64,000 nucleotides of DNA from Corynebacterium riegelii (lineage in GTDB: Bacteria; Actinomycetota; Actinomycetes; Mycobacteriales; Mycobacteriaceae). The notes beneath the pieces were generated by a model. That model was not told the origin of the DNA. It saw only the letters and a list, made by a program, of their open reading frames with translations, and ran no database searches. Both the position numbers and the translations under genes were made by a program. Position 1 is the first letter of the stretch. Each line of letters opens with the position of its first letter. Location of the stretch: contig NZ_CP068159.1 of assembly GCF_016728505.1 (NCBI RefSeq), positions 1,054,001 to 1,118,000 on the forward strand, read 5' to 3'. This document shows positions 18,245-28,522 of this stretch, piece after piece.

Positions 18245-21200
18245 ATGCTTGGCCGCGACCGCAACCCAGTTCTTGCACCCACCCACGGTGTGCTGATGCC
18301 GGAGCAGCAGCCACCACCGATGCCGCAGGGAGCGCTCAACGCTGAGGCCGTGCCTGCGGCCCAGAAAGATCAGCCGCTGCCGCTGATCCGGGTGCTCATC
18401 CCGGTGGTGATGGTGGTGGCAATCGCTGCCGTGATGGGGCTGATGGTGGCCTCGGGGCGCCAGATGAGCCCGATGATGCTGGTCTTTCCTTTAATGATGT
18501 TGATTGGCATGGTCGCCATGTTCAACCCCACCGAGGGCAAAGGCGACATCGATGAGACCCGGCGCGTCTACCTGCGTCACTTAGATGCACTGGTGGGTCG
18601 CGCCCGCACTAACGCCGTGAAGCAGCGCGAACACTCCACGTTCGTACACCCCGCGCCGGGCGAGTTGGCTACGGGAGTTGCCTCGGAGCGGGTGTGGGAA
18701 CGGGGCGACACGCACCCACAGGCCCTCCAGGTCCGGCTGGGCACGGGCGCGACGGCGTTGGCCACCCCGGTGGAGGTGGATGATCCGGGCTCGCCGGAAG
18801 ATCTGGACCCGGTGTGCGCGGTGAGTCTGCGGCGCACGGTGGCTGCGGTCAGCGCGGTGCACCAGATGCCGATTGTGGTGCAGCTGGCGGCGTTTCCGGC
18901 AGTCACGTTGGCGGGTCCGCGCGCGGCGGAGGTGGCGGCCTCCATTGTGTGCCAGCTGGCGTTTTTCCACGGCCCGGAGCTGGTGGGCATTGACGCCTCG
19001 CGTGCGCCGTTTGCCTGGTCAAAGTGGTTACCGCACGCCCGCAGGCCTGAGCAGGCGCAGTGGCGCATTTCGCTTGTCGACGCCACGCTAACCCCCACCA
19101 GCGCCCTCCACACAGGCTCCGCCGCGGCCGCAGCCATGGCAGCGCACGAGAGCGACTGCGTGATCACCATCCACCCGGACCCGCACTACGTTGTGGACGA
19201 AGACGCTCTGCACCTGGTGTGCACGGACACGATCACGGCGCACACAGCAACCGGTGCGGAGCCGCTTGGCGTGCCGGATGACTTCCGTGATGTGGAAGCG
19301 CAGCACCTTGCCCGCTTGCTCGCGTTTTATCGTCGCCCGGAGGAATCCGCAGGCTCCGGTGGGGCGGACGTGTTGTCCATGTTGGGGTTGGACAGGCTGG
19401 ATTCGGCGGACATGGAGTCCATGTGGCCGGGCCGCGAGGGCACGCGCCAGCGCCTGACAGTGCCGATCGGTGCGACCCCGGACGGCCAGGCAGTGTTTCT
19501 GGATTTGAAGGAGGCCGCCCACGGTGGATCCGGGCCGCATGGTCTGTGCATTGGGGCAACAGGCAGTGGAAAGTCGGAATTGTTGCGGACCCTCGTTGTT
19601 GCCCTCGCTGCCACCCACTCGCCGGATGAGCTGAACCTGGTCCTGGTGGACTTTAAGGGTGGCGCGACCTTCCTTGGCTGTGAGGGCTTGCCGCACACCA
19701 GCGCCGTGATCACCAACTTGGAGGATGAGGCGGTGCTGGTGGAGCGTATGTATGACGCGCTGTCGGGTGAGATGCATCGCCGCCAAGAGCTGCTGCGCAA
19801 GGCTGGCAACTTTGCCAACATCACGGACTACACCGCGGAGCGGCTCGCGGGTACAGCCCGCGGCGCCAACTTGGAGCCGCTCCCGGCGCTGGTTGTGGTT
19901 GTCGATGAGTTCTCGGAGCTTTTGACCCAACACCCGCACTTTGCGGATCTGTTTGTGGCTATCGGCAGGTTGGGGCGCTCGCTTGGGGTGCATTTGCTGT
20001 TGGCCTCGCAGCGCCTGGAAGAGGGCAAGCTGCGCGGGCTGGATAGCCACCTGTCGTACCGCATCGGCTTGAAGACGTTTTCTGCCGCCGAGTCGCGCCA
20101 GGTGCTCGGTGTGCCGGACGCCTACGAGCTGCCTGGCGAGCCCGGTTCGGGATACCTCAAGGCCGGTGCGCCTCAGCTGACGCGTTTTCGCGCGGCCTAC
20201 GTCTCAGGGCCGGTCACCCGCAGCGTGGTCACGCAGGCGCCGGTAGGGCCGGTCGTGGTGAGGCCGTTCCACGCCTGGGATGCCGAGCAGGAGGCGCTGG
20301 ATAACCCACCAAAGCCGGAGACGGTCACGGAGACTGACACCTCTACAACGGTGGTGGATGCGGTGGTGGAAACCACCCGCAGGTTCGCCGAGGAGGCGGG
20401 CATGCGGGCACACCAGGTGTGGTTGCCGCCCTTGCCGGCGCAGTTGGAGCTTTCCGCGCTGCGTCCCGGTGAACACAACTTCGGCGCGCTACAGGTGCCG
20501 ATGGGCCTGGTGGATGAGCCCTATCACCAGCGCCAGGACACCTTGCTGCTGGATTTAAGTGCTTCGGGTGGGCACGTGGCGTTGGCGGGTGCGCCGCAGA
20601 CCGGCAAGTCGGAAGCGCTCAAAACCCTGGCGGCGTCGCTTGCGCTGACGCACACCACGGACCAGGTGGCGATCTACGCTATCGATGCTGGCAGCGGCGG
20701 GTTGTCAGACCTAGAGGTGCTGCCGCACGTTGCGGGCACCGCCACGCGTGGTGATGAGGAGAAGGTGCGCCGCATCGTCGATGAGTTGCTCGGCGTGATC
20801 GATGCTGAGGCCGAGCACCAGCAACAACCGACCCGCCACACGGTCCTGCTCGTGGACGGCTGGCACACCCTCCTTGCCACCGACTCCAAACTCGAAGACC
20901 TGCGCGATCCGCTCACCCGCATCGCCTCTGAAGGCCCGGCCGCCGGCATCCACCTGGTGCTGACAACCCAGCGCTGGAGCGCGGTCCGCTCCGGCGTCCG
21001 CGACCTAGTGGCCACCCGCTGGGAGATGAAACTCACCGAGCCGATGGACTCGCTGATTGACCGCAAGGTCCAAACCACCCTGCCAAACCGCCCCGGCATC
21101 GGCGTTACTCCAGCGGGTAAAGTCATGCTGATCGCCCGCACCACCGCGGAAGACCTCGCCCACATCGCCCAGGTCACCGCCACACAGCCGCGCGTGCCAA

Positions 21201-21949
21201 AGCTCAAGGTGCTTCCCACCCACGTCAATGGGCTTGTGCTTATCGACGCCCCGCCGTCGCCCCCAACCACCCCAATCCCACTCGGCGTTGGCGGCCCACG
21301 CCTGGAACCGGTGTGGTGCGCCTCCGGCCACGTGGTTGCAGCCGGCGGGGCAGGGTGCGGAAAATCCACGTTCATCGCCACCACCATCCGCGCCATCGAG
21401 GCACTGCCGCGCGAAGAGGCGCGGATGGTGATCCTGGACCCGCGCCGGGCACACCTGGGGCGCGCCAGCGACGACATGATCGCCGCTTATGGGGCGTCTT
21501 CAACCTCTATCGATGACGCGGTCAAGGCGCTGTGCCACACGTTGGCCTCGCGTCTACCGGGTGCGGATATTTCGCCCTCTGAGCTAGCAGCACGCTCCTG
21601 GTGGCAGGGCCCAGAGTTGTACCTGGTGATCGATGACTTAGACCTAGTCAACGACGCGGTGCTGCGGGACCTCGCCGAGTACATCCCGCACGCCCGCGAC
21701 ATCGGCTTGCACGTGATTTGTGCCAGGAAGCTAAGCGGGATCTCGCGCGCACTGTTCGGCGGGTTTTTGGGCGCGGTTAAAGACATCCACCCGGACGCGC
21801 TGGTCATGGACGGCACGCGCGATGAGGGCAGCGTCTTCGGGGTTCGTCCCGGCCCGCTTGCGCCGGGGCGCGCAACGCTTGTGCAACTGGGATCAACAGT
21901 CGGCGCCATCCAGGTTGCCGCACCATATGAAGAGGGGGAGGACCTATGA
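18245..21949 (+). CDS. eccC: Type VII secretion ATPase EccC (single-chain, three ATPase domains)
   Basis: EccC is the FtsK/SpoIIIE-type motor that recognises WXG100 substrates. From ATG 18245 it has 1234 residues. Two membrane helices lie near 42-85 (LIRVLIPVVMVVAIAAV and MLVFPLMMLIGMVAMF). Three P-loops follow: GATGSGKSE (437-445), GAPQTGKSE (782-790) and GGAGCGKST (1034-1042). The first domain has a full Walker B (VVVVDEFSELL). The second has LLVDGWH without the Glu, as is typical of the degenerate second domain, and the third has VIDDLD. The start has only a weakly placed GGGGGAAA; a GTG at 18221 is possible. It overlaps the next gene by 4 nt. Confidence 0.95.
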   Translation: MLGRDRNPVLAPTHGVLMPEQQPPPMPQGALNAEAVPAAQKDQPLPLIRVLIPVVMVVAIAAVMGLMVASGRQMSPMMLVFPLMMLIGMVAMFNPTEGKGDIDETRRVYLRHLDALVGRARTNAVKQREHSTFVHPAPGELATGVASERVWERGDTHPQALQVRLGTGATALATPVEVDDPGSPEDLDPVCAVSLRRTVAAVSAVHQMPIVVQLAAFPAVTLAGPRAAEVAASIVCQLAFFHGPELVGIDASRAPFAWSKWLPHARRPEQAQWRISLVDATLTPTSALHTGSAAAAAMAAHESDCVITIHPDPHYVVDEDALHLVCTDTITAHTATGAEPLGVPDDFRDVEAQHLARLLAFYRRPEESAGSGGADVLSMLGLDRLDSADMESMWPGREGTRQRLTVPIGATPDGQAVFLDLKEAAHGGSGPHGLCIGATGSGKSELLRTLVVALAATHSPDELNLVLVDFKGGATFLGCEGLPHTSAVITNLEDEAVLVERMYDALSGEMHRRQELLRKAGNFANITDYTAERLAGTARGANLEPLPALVVVVDEFSELLTQHPHFADLFVAIGRLGRSLGVHLLLASQRLEEGKLRGLDSHLSYRIGLKTFSAAESRQVLGVPDAYELPGEPGSGYLKAGAPQLTRFRAAYVSGPVTRSVVTQAPVGPVVVRPFHAWDAEQEALDNPPKPETVTETDTSTTVVDAVVETTRRFAEEAGMRAHQVWLPPLPAQLELSALRPGEHNFGALQVPMGLVDEPYHQRQDTLLLDLSASGGHVALAGAPQTGKSEALKTLAASLALTHTTDQVAIYAIDAGSGGLSDLEVLPHVAGTATRGDEEKVRRIVDELLGVIDAEAEHQQQPTRHTVLLVDGWHTLLATDSKLEDLRDPLTRIASEGPAAGIHLVLTTQRWSAVRSGVRDLVATRWEMKLTEPMDSLIDRKVQTTLPNRPGIGVTPAGKVMLIARTTAEDLAHIAQVTATQPRVPKLKVLPTHVNGLVLIDAPPSPPTTPIPLGVGGPRLEPVWCASGHVVAAGGAGCGKSTFIATTIRAIEALPREEARMVILDPRRAHLGRASDDMIAAYGASSTSIDDAVKALCHTLASRLPGADISPSELAARSWWQGPELYLVIDDLDLVNDAVLRDLAEYIPHARDIGLHVICARKLSGISRALFGGFLGAVKDIHPDALVMDGTRDEGSVFGVRPGPLAPGRATLVQLGSTVGAIQVAAPYEEGEDL

Positions 21950-22917
21950 ATCAGCTCAGCCAGCAGCAGCCAAAACTGCGCATCACGGTAACGGACGGAT
22001 CGACCGTGTTTACCGGGGCGGCGAACCTGCACCGTTTCGACGCACCGTCGGAACACGAAATTGTCGCCTACGCCAAAAACGTCCTTGGTCCGTTTCCGGA
22101 AGGCGCGCCCGTGCACATCACCGCGTCCGCTGAGCGCTTAGCGCGCCTGGAGGCGGCGTTTGCGGACTATGACGTGGCGTTGACCTTGGAGGAGTTGGTG
22201 GGGGTTAGCGTGGACGTCGATAAGCAAGAGCCCAAAGAGCCCCACGAGCCCTTTGGGGTGGAAGAGGACTGGGAGCAAAACTGGCTGGTAGATGAGCCGG
22301 AAGAGCCGCTTGCAGAGCGCAGCCAGTGGCCGCTGTACTTGCTGGGTGCGGCGCTGGCGGCAGTCGTAGTGCTGGTGGGGTTCGGTGCGGTGTGGGCAAT
22401 GCGTGCCTGGAACTCCCCGCCGGCAAGCGCCCAGGCGGAGCCGGTGCCGGCTACAACCGTGGTGACCACGAGCGAGGTGACCACGACGGAGCCTGCCCAG
22501 CCTGTTGAGCCACAAACAGTTGTGCTGGAACAAGACGGGCTGCGAGTGGAGTTGCCCGCCGGCTTTACCCTCGCTGAGGATGAGGACACGTGGCGCGCCA
22601 CCGGTCTGGATCCAGATTTTCGCCTGCACATGGCAGTCGAGCAGCTGTACAACCTGCCCGCGCACACCATGGCTGAGCAGGTCTTGCGTGACATCGAAGC
22701 GGACCCGGAAACACAGCTTGTGGATACGGATGGACACTCGCTGACCTACCTCGAATTTCCCGGCGACGGATCCGAGGTGCTGTGGAAGACCTGGCCGCAC
22801 GACAACTACCAAATCTTCGTGGCCTGCCACACCCGCACCGCGCCGACCACCGTGCAGCAAGCAACGTGCCGCATGGCATTCGACTCCGCCGAATTCTCAC
22901 CGCCCGCAGCGGGCTAA
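21946..22917 (+). CDS. Type VII secretion-associated protein, Rv3446c-like
   Basis: A 323-residue protein with a cytoplasmic N-terminal half, an acidic segment (DVDKQEPKEPHEPFGVEED), one membrane helix at about 127-148, a Thr/Val/Glu-rich linker and an exported C-terminal domain of ~120 residues. This architecture and its place between eccC and the WXG100 genes match the Rv3446c family that accompanies ESX-4. It overlaps eccC by ATGA. It is not an EccE; no EccE is seen, as in ESX-4. The biochemical role is not established. Confidence 0.75.
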   Translation: MNQLSQQQPKLRITVTDGSTVFTGAANLHRFDAPSEHEIVAYAKNVLGPFPEGAPVHITASAERLARLEAAFADYDVALTLEELVGVSVDVDKQEPKEPHEPFGVEEDWEQNWLVDEPEEPLAERSQWPLYLLGAALAAVVVLVGFGAVWAMRAWNSPPASAQAEPVPATTVVTTSEVTTTEPAQPVEPQTVVLEQDGLRVELPAGFTLAEDEDTWRATGLDPDFRLHMAVEQLYNLPAHTMAEQVLRDIEADPETQLVDTDGHSLTYLEFPGDGSEVLWKTWPHDNYQIFVACHTRTAPTTVQQATCRMAFDSAEFSPPAAG

Positions 22918-23097
22918 AACCAGGCCAAAACAGGGCGAGTTCCAAAAAATTTTTACACAGTTTCAGCAGGTCACGGGATTTCCAAAAAGTTTTTTGCAAA
23001 ACGATGGAACCTGAAGGCCGTTTAGCCAGTCCAAATAAGTGAACAGTTCATCGCATACCGGCTGTTCTCACCTAACACCTACAAGGGGGAAACCACC
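22918..23097 (+). promoter_or_regulatory. AT-rich leader of the WXG100 gene pair
   Basis: The 180-nt gap has two copies of TTCCAAAAA(A/G)TTTTT (near 22940 and 22980), unusual A+T content for this genome, and a GAACAG...CTGTTC inverted repeat at about 23042-23068. A GGGGGAAA ribosome binding site lies before the first WXG100 gene. The A/T tracts could attract an Lsr2/CgpS-type silencer; that is inference. Confidence 0.4.
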
Positions 23098-23415
23098 ATG
23101 AGCCAATTCAAGACCGAAGCCGACGTCATGCGCTCCACCGCGGACCACGCGGACAACGTCAACGCAGATGTCAACCGTGAAATCGACCGCATCCAGGATG
23201 TGGCGCAGTCCGTCCGCAGCTCCTGGGAGGGCCGCGCGCAGCAGAGCTTCGACCAGTTGATGGTTCGTTACGACGATGCCCAGCGCCGGTTGACGGAGGC
23301 ACTCAGCGACATCTCCAACAACATCCGTGACAACGCAAAGAACTTCGAGAACACGGACGTGACCACCACCGACAACATCGACCGCATCGCCGCCACCCCG
23401 GGTCTGGCGCTGTAA
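23098..23415 (+). CDS. esxB: WXG100 protein, EsxB/EsxT-like partner
   Basis: A 105-residue helical hairpin with the turn motif WEG (in SSWEGRAQQSF, about residues 42-44) and a C-terminal FENTD that fits the [YF]xxx[DE] export signal of the CFP-10-like partner. It is expected to form a dimer with the product of the next gene and to be exported by EccC. The ESX-4 homologues in mycobacteria are EsxU and EsxT; which is which cannot be settled here. Confidence 0.88.
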   Translation: MSQFKTEADVMRSTADHADNVNADVNREIDRIQDVAQSVRSSWEGRAQQSFDQLMVRYDDAQRRLTEALSDISNNIRDNAKNFENTDVTTTDNIDRIAATPGLAL

Positions 23416-23451
23416 ACGAGCAGAGCAAACGAGTAGAGAAGGACTTTCAAC

Positions 23452-23736
23452 ATGCAGATCAAGTACAACTTCGCCCAGATCTCCAACACCGCGCAGGACA
23501 TCCGTTCCTCCGCACAGCGCATCAATGGCCAGCTGGGGGACCTCAAAGACATCATCAAGCCGATGACGGACACCTGGGAGGGTGAGGCCCGCGATGCATA
23601 CTACGCGCACCAGGCCAAGTGGGACCAGGCCGCTGAGGACCTCAACCGCATCCTCAACCAGATCGCTGAGACTGTGGATGAGGGCAACAACCAGATGATG
23701 GCCGTCAACAACGCAGCAGCCAACAGCTGGGGCTAA
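23452..23736 (+). CDS. esxA: WXG100 protein, EsxA-like partner
   Basis: A 94-residue WXG100 protein with WEG in the turn (MTDTWEGEARDAYY, about residues 42-44), flanked by two amphipathic helices, and no C-terminal YxxxD signal. This pairs it as the ESAT-6-like partner of the preceding gene, from which it is separated by 36 nt with an AGAAGGA ribosome binding site. A hairpin follows its stop. Confidence 0.9.
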   Translation: MQIKYNFAQISNTAQDIRSSAQRINGQLGDLKDIIKPMTDTWEGEARDAYYAHQAKWDQAAEDLNRILNQIAETVDEGNNQMMAVNNAAANSWG

Positions 23737-23751
23737 ACACTAACTACAGAC

Positions 23752-23796
23752 TTCCCCTTGGTACACGGGTGATGGGGGCCGTGGACGCAAGGGGAA
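23752..23796 (+). terminator. Long hairpin after the WXG100 pair
   Basis: TTCCCCTTG (23752-23760) pairs perfectly with CAAGGGGAA (23788-23796), with an inner CACGG/CCGTG stem. There is no T-run after it. It probably protects or ends the esx transcript. Confidence 0.55.
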
Positions 23797-24094
23797 CGGG
23801 GGAAGGGGGATACAACAGAATATGGGGGAGGCGGCGCCTCGCACACTAGCCATAACGTTCATGAACTCCGGTTCGGCTGGTGGGCGGGGCGCTGCTCTTT
23901 TAGATTCTTTGGGGTTTTGGTGGATGAACCTCGGATGACGTAAGGTTATCCACCTGTGTGTCGTGCAGGCACCCATGTGTGGGTGTTGTGCGTGGTTGTC
24001 GTCGGGTCTCCACCGGCCGCCGTCGATAAGCAAGATGCACATGTTTGAACAGATTTGGCCGGCAGCCATCTAGACAGACTTTAAGGAGTCATGC
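23797..24094 (+). other. Non-coding gap and rplM leader
   Basis: No convincing gene is seen here. The gap contains a hairpin CACCCA-TGTG-TGGGTG (23970-23985), one copy of the 11-bp word (24021-24031, minus orientation) and the AAGGAG ribosome binding site of rplM at 24083-24088. Confidence 0.5.
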
Positions 24095-24538
24095 ATGTCT
24101 ACTTACCACCCGAAGAGCGGTGACATTACCCGTAAGTGGTACGTCATCGACGCTACCGACGTGGTGCTGGGCAAGCTCGCTTCCACCGTTGCAGACATTC
24201 TGCGCGGGAAGCACAAGCCGCAGTACGCACCGAACGTTGACACCGGTGACCACGTCATTGTGATCAACGCTGACAAGATCCACATCTCGTCCAACAAGCG
24301 CGATCGTGAGATGCGCTACCGCCACTCCGGCTACCCGGGTGGTCTGAAGTCCATGACCCTCGGCCGCGCACTGGACGAGCGTCCGGACCGCGTGATCGAG
24401 GAAGCTGTGAAGGGCATGATGCCGCACAACAAGCTTTCCCGTCAGTCCATCAAGAAGCTTCACGTCTTCGTCGGCGAAGAGCACCCGTACGCTGCTCAGA
24501 AGCCGGAAACCTACGAGTTTAAGCAGGTGGCACAGTAA
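24095..24538 (+). CDS. rplM: 50S ribosomal protein L13
   Basis: A 147-residue L13 with [16 protein letters not shown], the [31 protein letters not shown] core and [28 protein letters not shown]. The length is typical. AAGGAG precedes the ATG. It overlaps rpsI by one base, the universal L13-S9 pair, and is downstream of the ESX genes as in mycobacteria. Confidence 0.97.
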   Translation: MSTYHPKSGDITRKWYVIDATDVVLGKLASTVADILRGKHKPQYAPNVDTGDHVIVINADKIHISSNKRDREMRYRHSGYPGGLKSMTLGRALDERPDRVIEEAVKGMMPHNKLSRQSIKKLHVFVGEEHPYAAQKPETYEFKQVAQ

Positions 24539-25089
24539 TGACCGAGCAGAACAACTACACCGAGGAAACCGCAGCTGAGGCGCTCGACACCGACATCGAC
24601 GCTGCTACCGCTGCAACCGAGGAGTTCAACTACACCATCGCCGACGCTATCGCTCCTGAGCAGGACGAGGCAGCCGAGGCAGTTGAGCCGGTGCAGCTGC
24701 ACGAAGGCCCGATCCAGACCGTTGGTCGCCGTAAGCGTGCAATCGCTCGCGTCACCGTGGTCGAGGGCGAAGGCAAGATCACCGTTAACGGCCGCGAGTT
24801 TGAGGACTACTTCCCGAACAAGCTGCACCAGCAGGACATCCTGCAGCCGCTGACGCTGCTGGAGCGCGAGGGCCAGTTCGACATCAAGGCCAACATCTCC
24901 GGTGGTGGCCCGACCGGCCAGTCCGGTGCTCTGCGCCTGGCTATCGCCCGCGCACTGAACATCTACAACCCGGCTGAGCGCACCACCCTGAAGAAGGCTG
25001 GCCTGCTCACCCGTGACGCTCGTGCAGTGGAGCGCAAGAAGGCTGGTCTGCACAAGGCACGTCGCGCACCGCAGTACTCCAAGCGTTAA
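24538..25089 (+). CDS. rpsI: 30S ribosomal protein S9 with acidic N-terminal extension
   Basis: The S9 core starts near residue 58 ([19 protein letters not shown]) and ends in the conserved RRAPQYSKR tail that reaches the P-site tRNA. The first ~55 residues are an acidic Ala/Glu/Asp-rich extension found in actinobacterial S9. The 183-residue gene overlaps rplM by one base and is followed by a terminator. Confidence 0.97.
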   Translation: MTEQNNYTEETAAEALDTDIDAATAATEEFNYTIADAIAPEQDEAAEAVEPVQLHEGPIQTVGRRKRAIARVTVVEGEGKITVNGREFEDYFPNKLHQQDILQPLTLLEREGQFDIKANISGGGPTGQSGALRLAIARALNIYNPAERTTLKKAGLLTRDARAVERKKAGLHKARRAPQYSKR

Positions 25090-25117
25090 TCGCTGGCACT
25101 TACTGCAGTACGTACAA

Positions 25118-25155
25118 AACGCCGCAACCCGTTTCCTGGGTGGCGGCGTTTTTGC
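25118..25155 (+). terminator. Terminator after rpsI
   Basis: AACGCCGC (25118-25125) with GCGGCGTT (25143-25150), an inner ACCC/GGGT stem, then TTTGC. It also faces the convergent flavoprotein gene and may act in both directions. Confidence 0.9.
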
Positions 25156-25179
25156 TTTGCCTATACTTACCCTGCCTGC

Positions 25180-26868
25180 CTAGGCACTTTTGGCGTGGTT
25201 GGCAATGATCCAGCCTGTCACCAAACCTTGGCCGATGGTTGCGCCGGCACCTGGGTAGACGGTGCCGAAGACGTTCGCGGCCGTGTTGCCCTGGGCGTAG
25301 AGGCCGGGTACGGGGGAGCCGTCGTTACGCAGCACGGTTCCCTCCGCATTAGTGGAAAGGCCGCCGCAAGTACCCAGGTCCGACAGCACCATACGTGCCG
25401 CATACAGCTTGCCGCTGAGCGGACGCAGGTTGTTGTTTGGAAGGTTTGTCGGGTCGCCGTAGTAGTTGTCATACAACGAATCGCCGCGCCAGAACTGAGC
25501 GTCCACACCCGCCTGTGCGTCCGCGTTGAAGGACTGCATTTGCTGCACAAAATCATCGACGGGCAGCCCAACCTTGGTGGCGAGCTCCTCCGGGGTTTCT
25601 GCCTCAACAATCACACCAGCGTCGTACCACTCCTGCGGGAACGGCATCCGCGGGAAGATCTCCGAGGCAAACAGGTAGGAATCCTTATACGCCTTATCAA
25701 AAATCAGCCAGAGATCGTTGGCGCGGCCCTCCTCGCGCAGCGCCAAGGTGCGCTGGCCGAAGGTCATGTAATCAGTGGACTCGTTAATAAAACGCGTGCC
25801 GTGCTCATCCACCATGAAGGAGCCCGGCAGGGAACGCTCTGCAAGCATGATCTTCGGCCCACCGTCGGCCTCTACTGGGGCGAGCGACGGGAACCACCAC
25901 GCCTGATCCATGAAGCTGGTCTCCGCATCGGCCTGGTCTACGGCGATGGAGATCAGGTCACCGAAGTTGGCGTCATTTCCTAGCGTCATGTCCTTTCTCA
26001 GCGTGGGGGACTGGAACCGTTGACGCCAATCCATGTTGTGCTCAAACCCGCCGCCGGCCAAGACCACGCCCTTGCGTGCGCGGATGGTCACGTTCTTGCC
26101 GTCTTGGGAGGCGGTCACGCCGGTGACGCGGCCTGCGTCGTCCTGCAGCAGCCCAGTCATTGGGGTGCGCGTCCAGATCGGGATGTTGCGCTTCACGCAG
26201 CCGTGGAACAAACCACCCGCTGTGGCCTGGCCGGTTGCTACATATTCGCGGCCGATGGCCAAGCCCCCGATGCCTTGGATGGTGCGCCACGCGGCTTGCG
26301 GCAGGGCCTTTACGGGCAGCTTGGTAATCAGGTTGAGGTACTTATAGTTCGCGCCGGTTGCCGGCATGGGGAAGGGGGCTTCGATGGCTGGCGGGTGGAA
26401 GCGGCCCCGCTCATCTCCAAGCTTTCGCAGATCAAACGGCTTCGCTTCGCAGGTGCGTCCAATGGCGGCACCACCAGGGCGCTCAGGGTGGTAGTCGGAG
26501 TAGCCTTTTGCCCAAAACAGGTTGAGCTCAGTCAGCTCGTCCAACTTCTTGATTGCGGCCGGGCCCGCCTTGATAACGGCTTCCCAACGCTCACGCGGGG
26601 CATCATCACCAACCAAGTCATCGACGTATTCCAGGCCGCGTTCCACGGTGTCGTCGAAACCGTCGCGCTGCAGCACGTGGTTTCCGGGGGCCCAAAATGC
26701 GCCACCGGACATGGAGGTGGAACCGCCGACGTACTCGCTTTTTTCAATGACAAGTACATCCAAGCCCAGATCGTCGGCGTAGAGCGCGGTAGCTAATCCG
26801 GTACCGGAGCCGACGACTAGGACATCAACTTCAATATCGCGTGCGGTGGGACCTGAGGGAACACTCAT
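25180..26868 (-). CDS. FAD-dependent dehydrogenase of the 3-ketosteroid dehydrogenase/fumarate reductase family
   Basis: A 562-residue flavoprotein with the dinucleotide motif GSGTGLATA at residues 20-28 and an adenine-ribose-binding Glu in [19 protein letters not shown]. The C-terminal FAD contact is [15 protein letters not shown]...GAGATIGQG. The overall pattern matches KstD-like enzymes and other fumarate-reductase-type flavoproteins; steroid substrate is not provable from this. Start 26868 is chosen because it leads directly into the Rossmann strand. It lies alone between rpsI and glmM on the opposite strand and seems an insertion in an otherwise conserved order. Confidence 0.8.
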   Translation of the reverse strand: MSVPSGPTARDIEVDVLVVGSGTGLATALYADDLGLDVLVIEKSEYVGGSTSMSGGAFWAPGNHVLQRDGFDDTVERGLEYVDDLVGDDAPRERWEAVIKAGPAAIKKLDELTELNLFWAKGYSDYHPERPGGAAIGRTCEAKPFDLRKLGDERGRFHPPAIEAPFPMPATGANYKYLNLITKLPVKALPQAAWRTIQGIGGLAIGREYVATGQATAGGLFHGCVKRNIPIWTRTPMTGLLQDDAGRVTGVTASQDGKNVTIRARKGVVLAGGGFEHNMDWRQRFQSPTLRKDMTLGNDANFGDLISIAVDQADAETSFMDQAWWFPSLAPVEADGGPKIMLAERSLPGSFMVDEHGTRFINESTDYMTFGQRTLALREEGRANDLWLIFDKAYKDSYLFASEIFPRMPFPQEWYDAGVIVEAETPEELATKVGLPVDDFVQQMQSFNADAQAGVDAQFWRGDSLYDNYYGDPTNLPNNNLRPLSGKLYAARMVLSDLGTCGGLSTNAEGTVLRNDGSPVPGLYAQGNTAANVFGTVYPGAGATIGQGLVTGWIIANHAKSA

Positions 26869-26999
26869 GGATCTCTCCTTCGCTGTGTGTGAGTTGTTAC
26901 CTTGACCCGCCATGCTACGGAAAAGAAGCAACGTGGATGCCGGCTGCTGTGAAGCGACACATTCGAATGATGGGGCTGAGGCAGAAGGGGGCGTGCATA

Positions 27000-28352
27000 A
27001 TGAAACGCATGACTCGACTCTTTGGAACTGATGGTGTCCGCGGCCTGGCTAATGAAGCGCTGACGGCCTCGATGGCACTGAAACTGGGGGCAGCGGCCGC
27101 AACCGTACTGACCAAGGACCGTCGCTCCGAGAGCCGTCGGCCGACTGCGCTGATTGGCCGCGACCCGCGCGTATCCGGTGAGATGCTGGCTGCGGCGATG
27201 GCGGCTGGCATGGCCTCGAAGGGTGTGGATGTGCTGCGCGTTGGCGTTATCCCTACCCCGGGCCTGGCATTTCTTACCGACGACTACGGCGCCGACATCG
27301 GTGTTATGATCTCCGCCTCGCACAACCCGATGCCGGACAACGGCATCAAGTTTTTCTCTGACGGCGGCAAGAAGCTGCCGGATGATGTGGAAGACGAGAT
27401 TGAGGCTGCGATGGCGCAGCTGGATGAGACGGGACCGACCGGCACCGGCATCGGCCGCGTTATTGAGGAGGCGCCGGATGCACAGGAGCGCTACTTGGCG
27501 CACCTGAAAGAGGCGGTCTCTGCTGACCTGTCCGGCATCAAGGTTGTAGTGGATTGCGCCAACGGTGCGGCCTCCCAGGTGGCACCGAAGGCCTATGCTG
27601 CTGCGGGTGCTGAGGTGGTTGCCATCTTTAACAAGCCGAACGCTTTCAACATTAACGACGGCTCCGGCTCCACCCACATGGAGCAGATCCAGGAGGCCGT
27701 GGTGGAGCACGGCGCCGACATCGGCCTTGCCCACGATGGTGACGCGGACCGCTGCCTTGCTGTGGACGCCGAGGGCAACATTGTGGACGGTGACCAGATC
27801 ATGGCGATCCTGGCCACCGGCATGAAGGAACGCAACGCGCTGCACGACAACACGCTGGTAGCCACGGTCATGAGCAACCTTGGCCTGAAGCTGGCTATGG
27901 CGGAGCAGGGTATTGAGCTCAAAGAAACCGCGGTGGGGGATCGCTACGTGCTCGAAGAGCTCGGCCGTGGCGACTACTCGCTCGGTGGCGAGCAGTCCGG
28001 TCACCTGGTGATCCCGGCACATGCCACGACTGGCGACGGCACACTGACCGGCCTGAGCCTCATGGCCCGCATGGCGGAAAGCGGCAAGACCTTGGCGCAG
28101 CTGGCAAGCGTGATGAAGGTGCTGCCGCAGGTGCTGATCAACGTACCGGTGTCCAACAAGGGCAAAATCATGGATGCAGTCGAGGTCCAGGAAGCTATCC
28201 GCGAGGCTGAGGCGGAGCTGGGTTCCTCCGGCCGAGTGCTGCTTCGCCCGTCCGGCACCGAAGAGCTCTTCCGCGTCATGGTGGAAGCAGCCGACGAGGA
28301 GCAGGCGCGCAAGGTCGCAGGCGCGCTGGCAGCGGTAGTCGCAGCTGTGTAG
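27000..28352 (+). CDS. glmM: Phosphoglucosamine mutase
   Basis: GlmM converts glucosamine-6-phosphate to glucosamine-1-phosphate for UDP-GlcNAc and cell-wall synthesis. The N-terminus [12 protein letters not shown] is diagnostic. The phosphoserine loop is [13 protein letters not shown], the magnesium site is HDGDADRCL, and the phosphate site is [13 protein letters not shown]. With AAGGGGG at 26985-26991 the ATG at 27000 (MKRMTRLFG, 450 residues) is favoured; 27009 is the alternative used in many homologues. Confidence 0.96.
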   Translation: MKRMTRLFGTDGVRGLANEALTASMALKLGAAAATVLTKDRRSESRRPTALIGRDPRVSGEMLAAAMAAGMASKGVDVLRVGVIPTPGLAFLTDDYGADIGVMISASHNPMPDNGIKFFSDGGKKLPDDVEDEIEAAMAQLDETGPTGTGIGRVIEEAPDAQERYLAHLKEAVSADLSGIKVVVDCANGAASQVAPKAYAAAGAEVVAIFNKPNAFNINDGSGSTHMEQIQEAVVEHGADIGLAHDGDADRCLAVDAEGNIVDGDQIMAILATGMKERNALHDNTLVATVMSNLGLKLAMAEQGIELKETAVGDRYVLEELGRGDYSLGGEQSGHLVIPAHATTGDGTLTGLSLMARMAESGKTLAQLASVMKVLPQVLINVPVSNKGKIMDAVEVQEAIREAEAELGSSGRVLLRPSGTEELFRVMVEAADEEQARKVAGALAAVVAAV

Positions 28353-28522
28353 CGCAGCTCATCCTGGGGGCGAAGGCCTCATTTTTAGTCAGGTGTAGGT
28401 CCGCTCGGATCCCTGTATTACCCGTGTAGAAAAATTTTTCTGCCGGGCAGGGAACCAGCGGGCCTTTTTCGCAGTCTGAATATGAGGAAGGATTTTTCAA
28501 TACCAGGATTGGGGGTTTACGC
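28353..28522 (+). promoter_or_regulatory. Leader with a 14-bp A/T palindrome
   Basis: AGAAAAATTTTTCT (28428-28441) is a perfect palindrome in otherwise GC-rich DNA, upstream of a three-gene operon. It resembles the A/T tracts before the WXG100 pair. GAGGAAGGA lies near 28483-28491, and a weak GGGGG precedes the start at 28523. Confidence 0.4.

Noticed and set aside
21946-22917. Gene after eccC as EccE
   Set aside because: It has one central membrane helix with a cytoplasmic N-terminal half and fits the Rv3446c-like layout, not the N-terminal two-helix EccE layout.
23737-24094. tRNA or other structured RNA gene upstream of rplM
   Set aside because: Only short hairpins are present and no cloverleaf or known RNA motif could be found. 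No tRNA or rRNA gene was recognised anywhere in the window.
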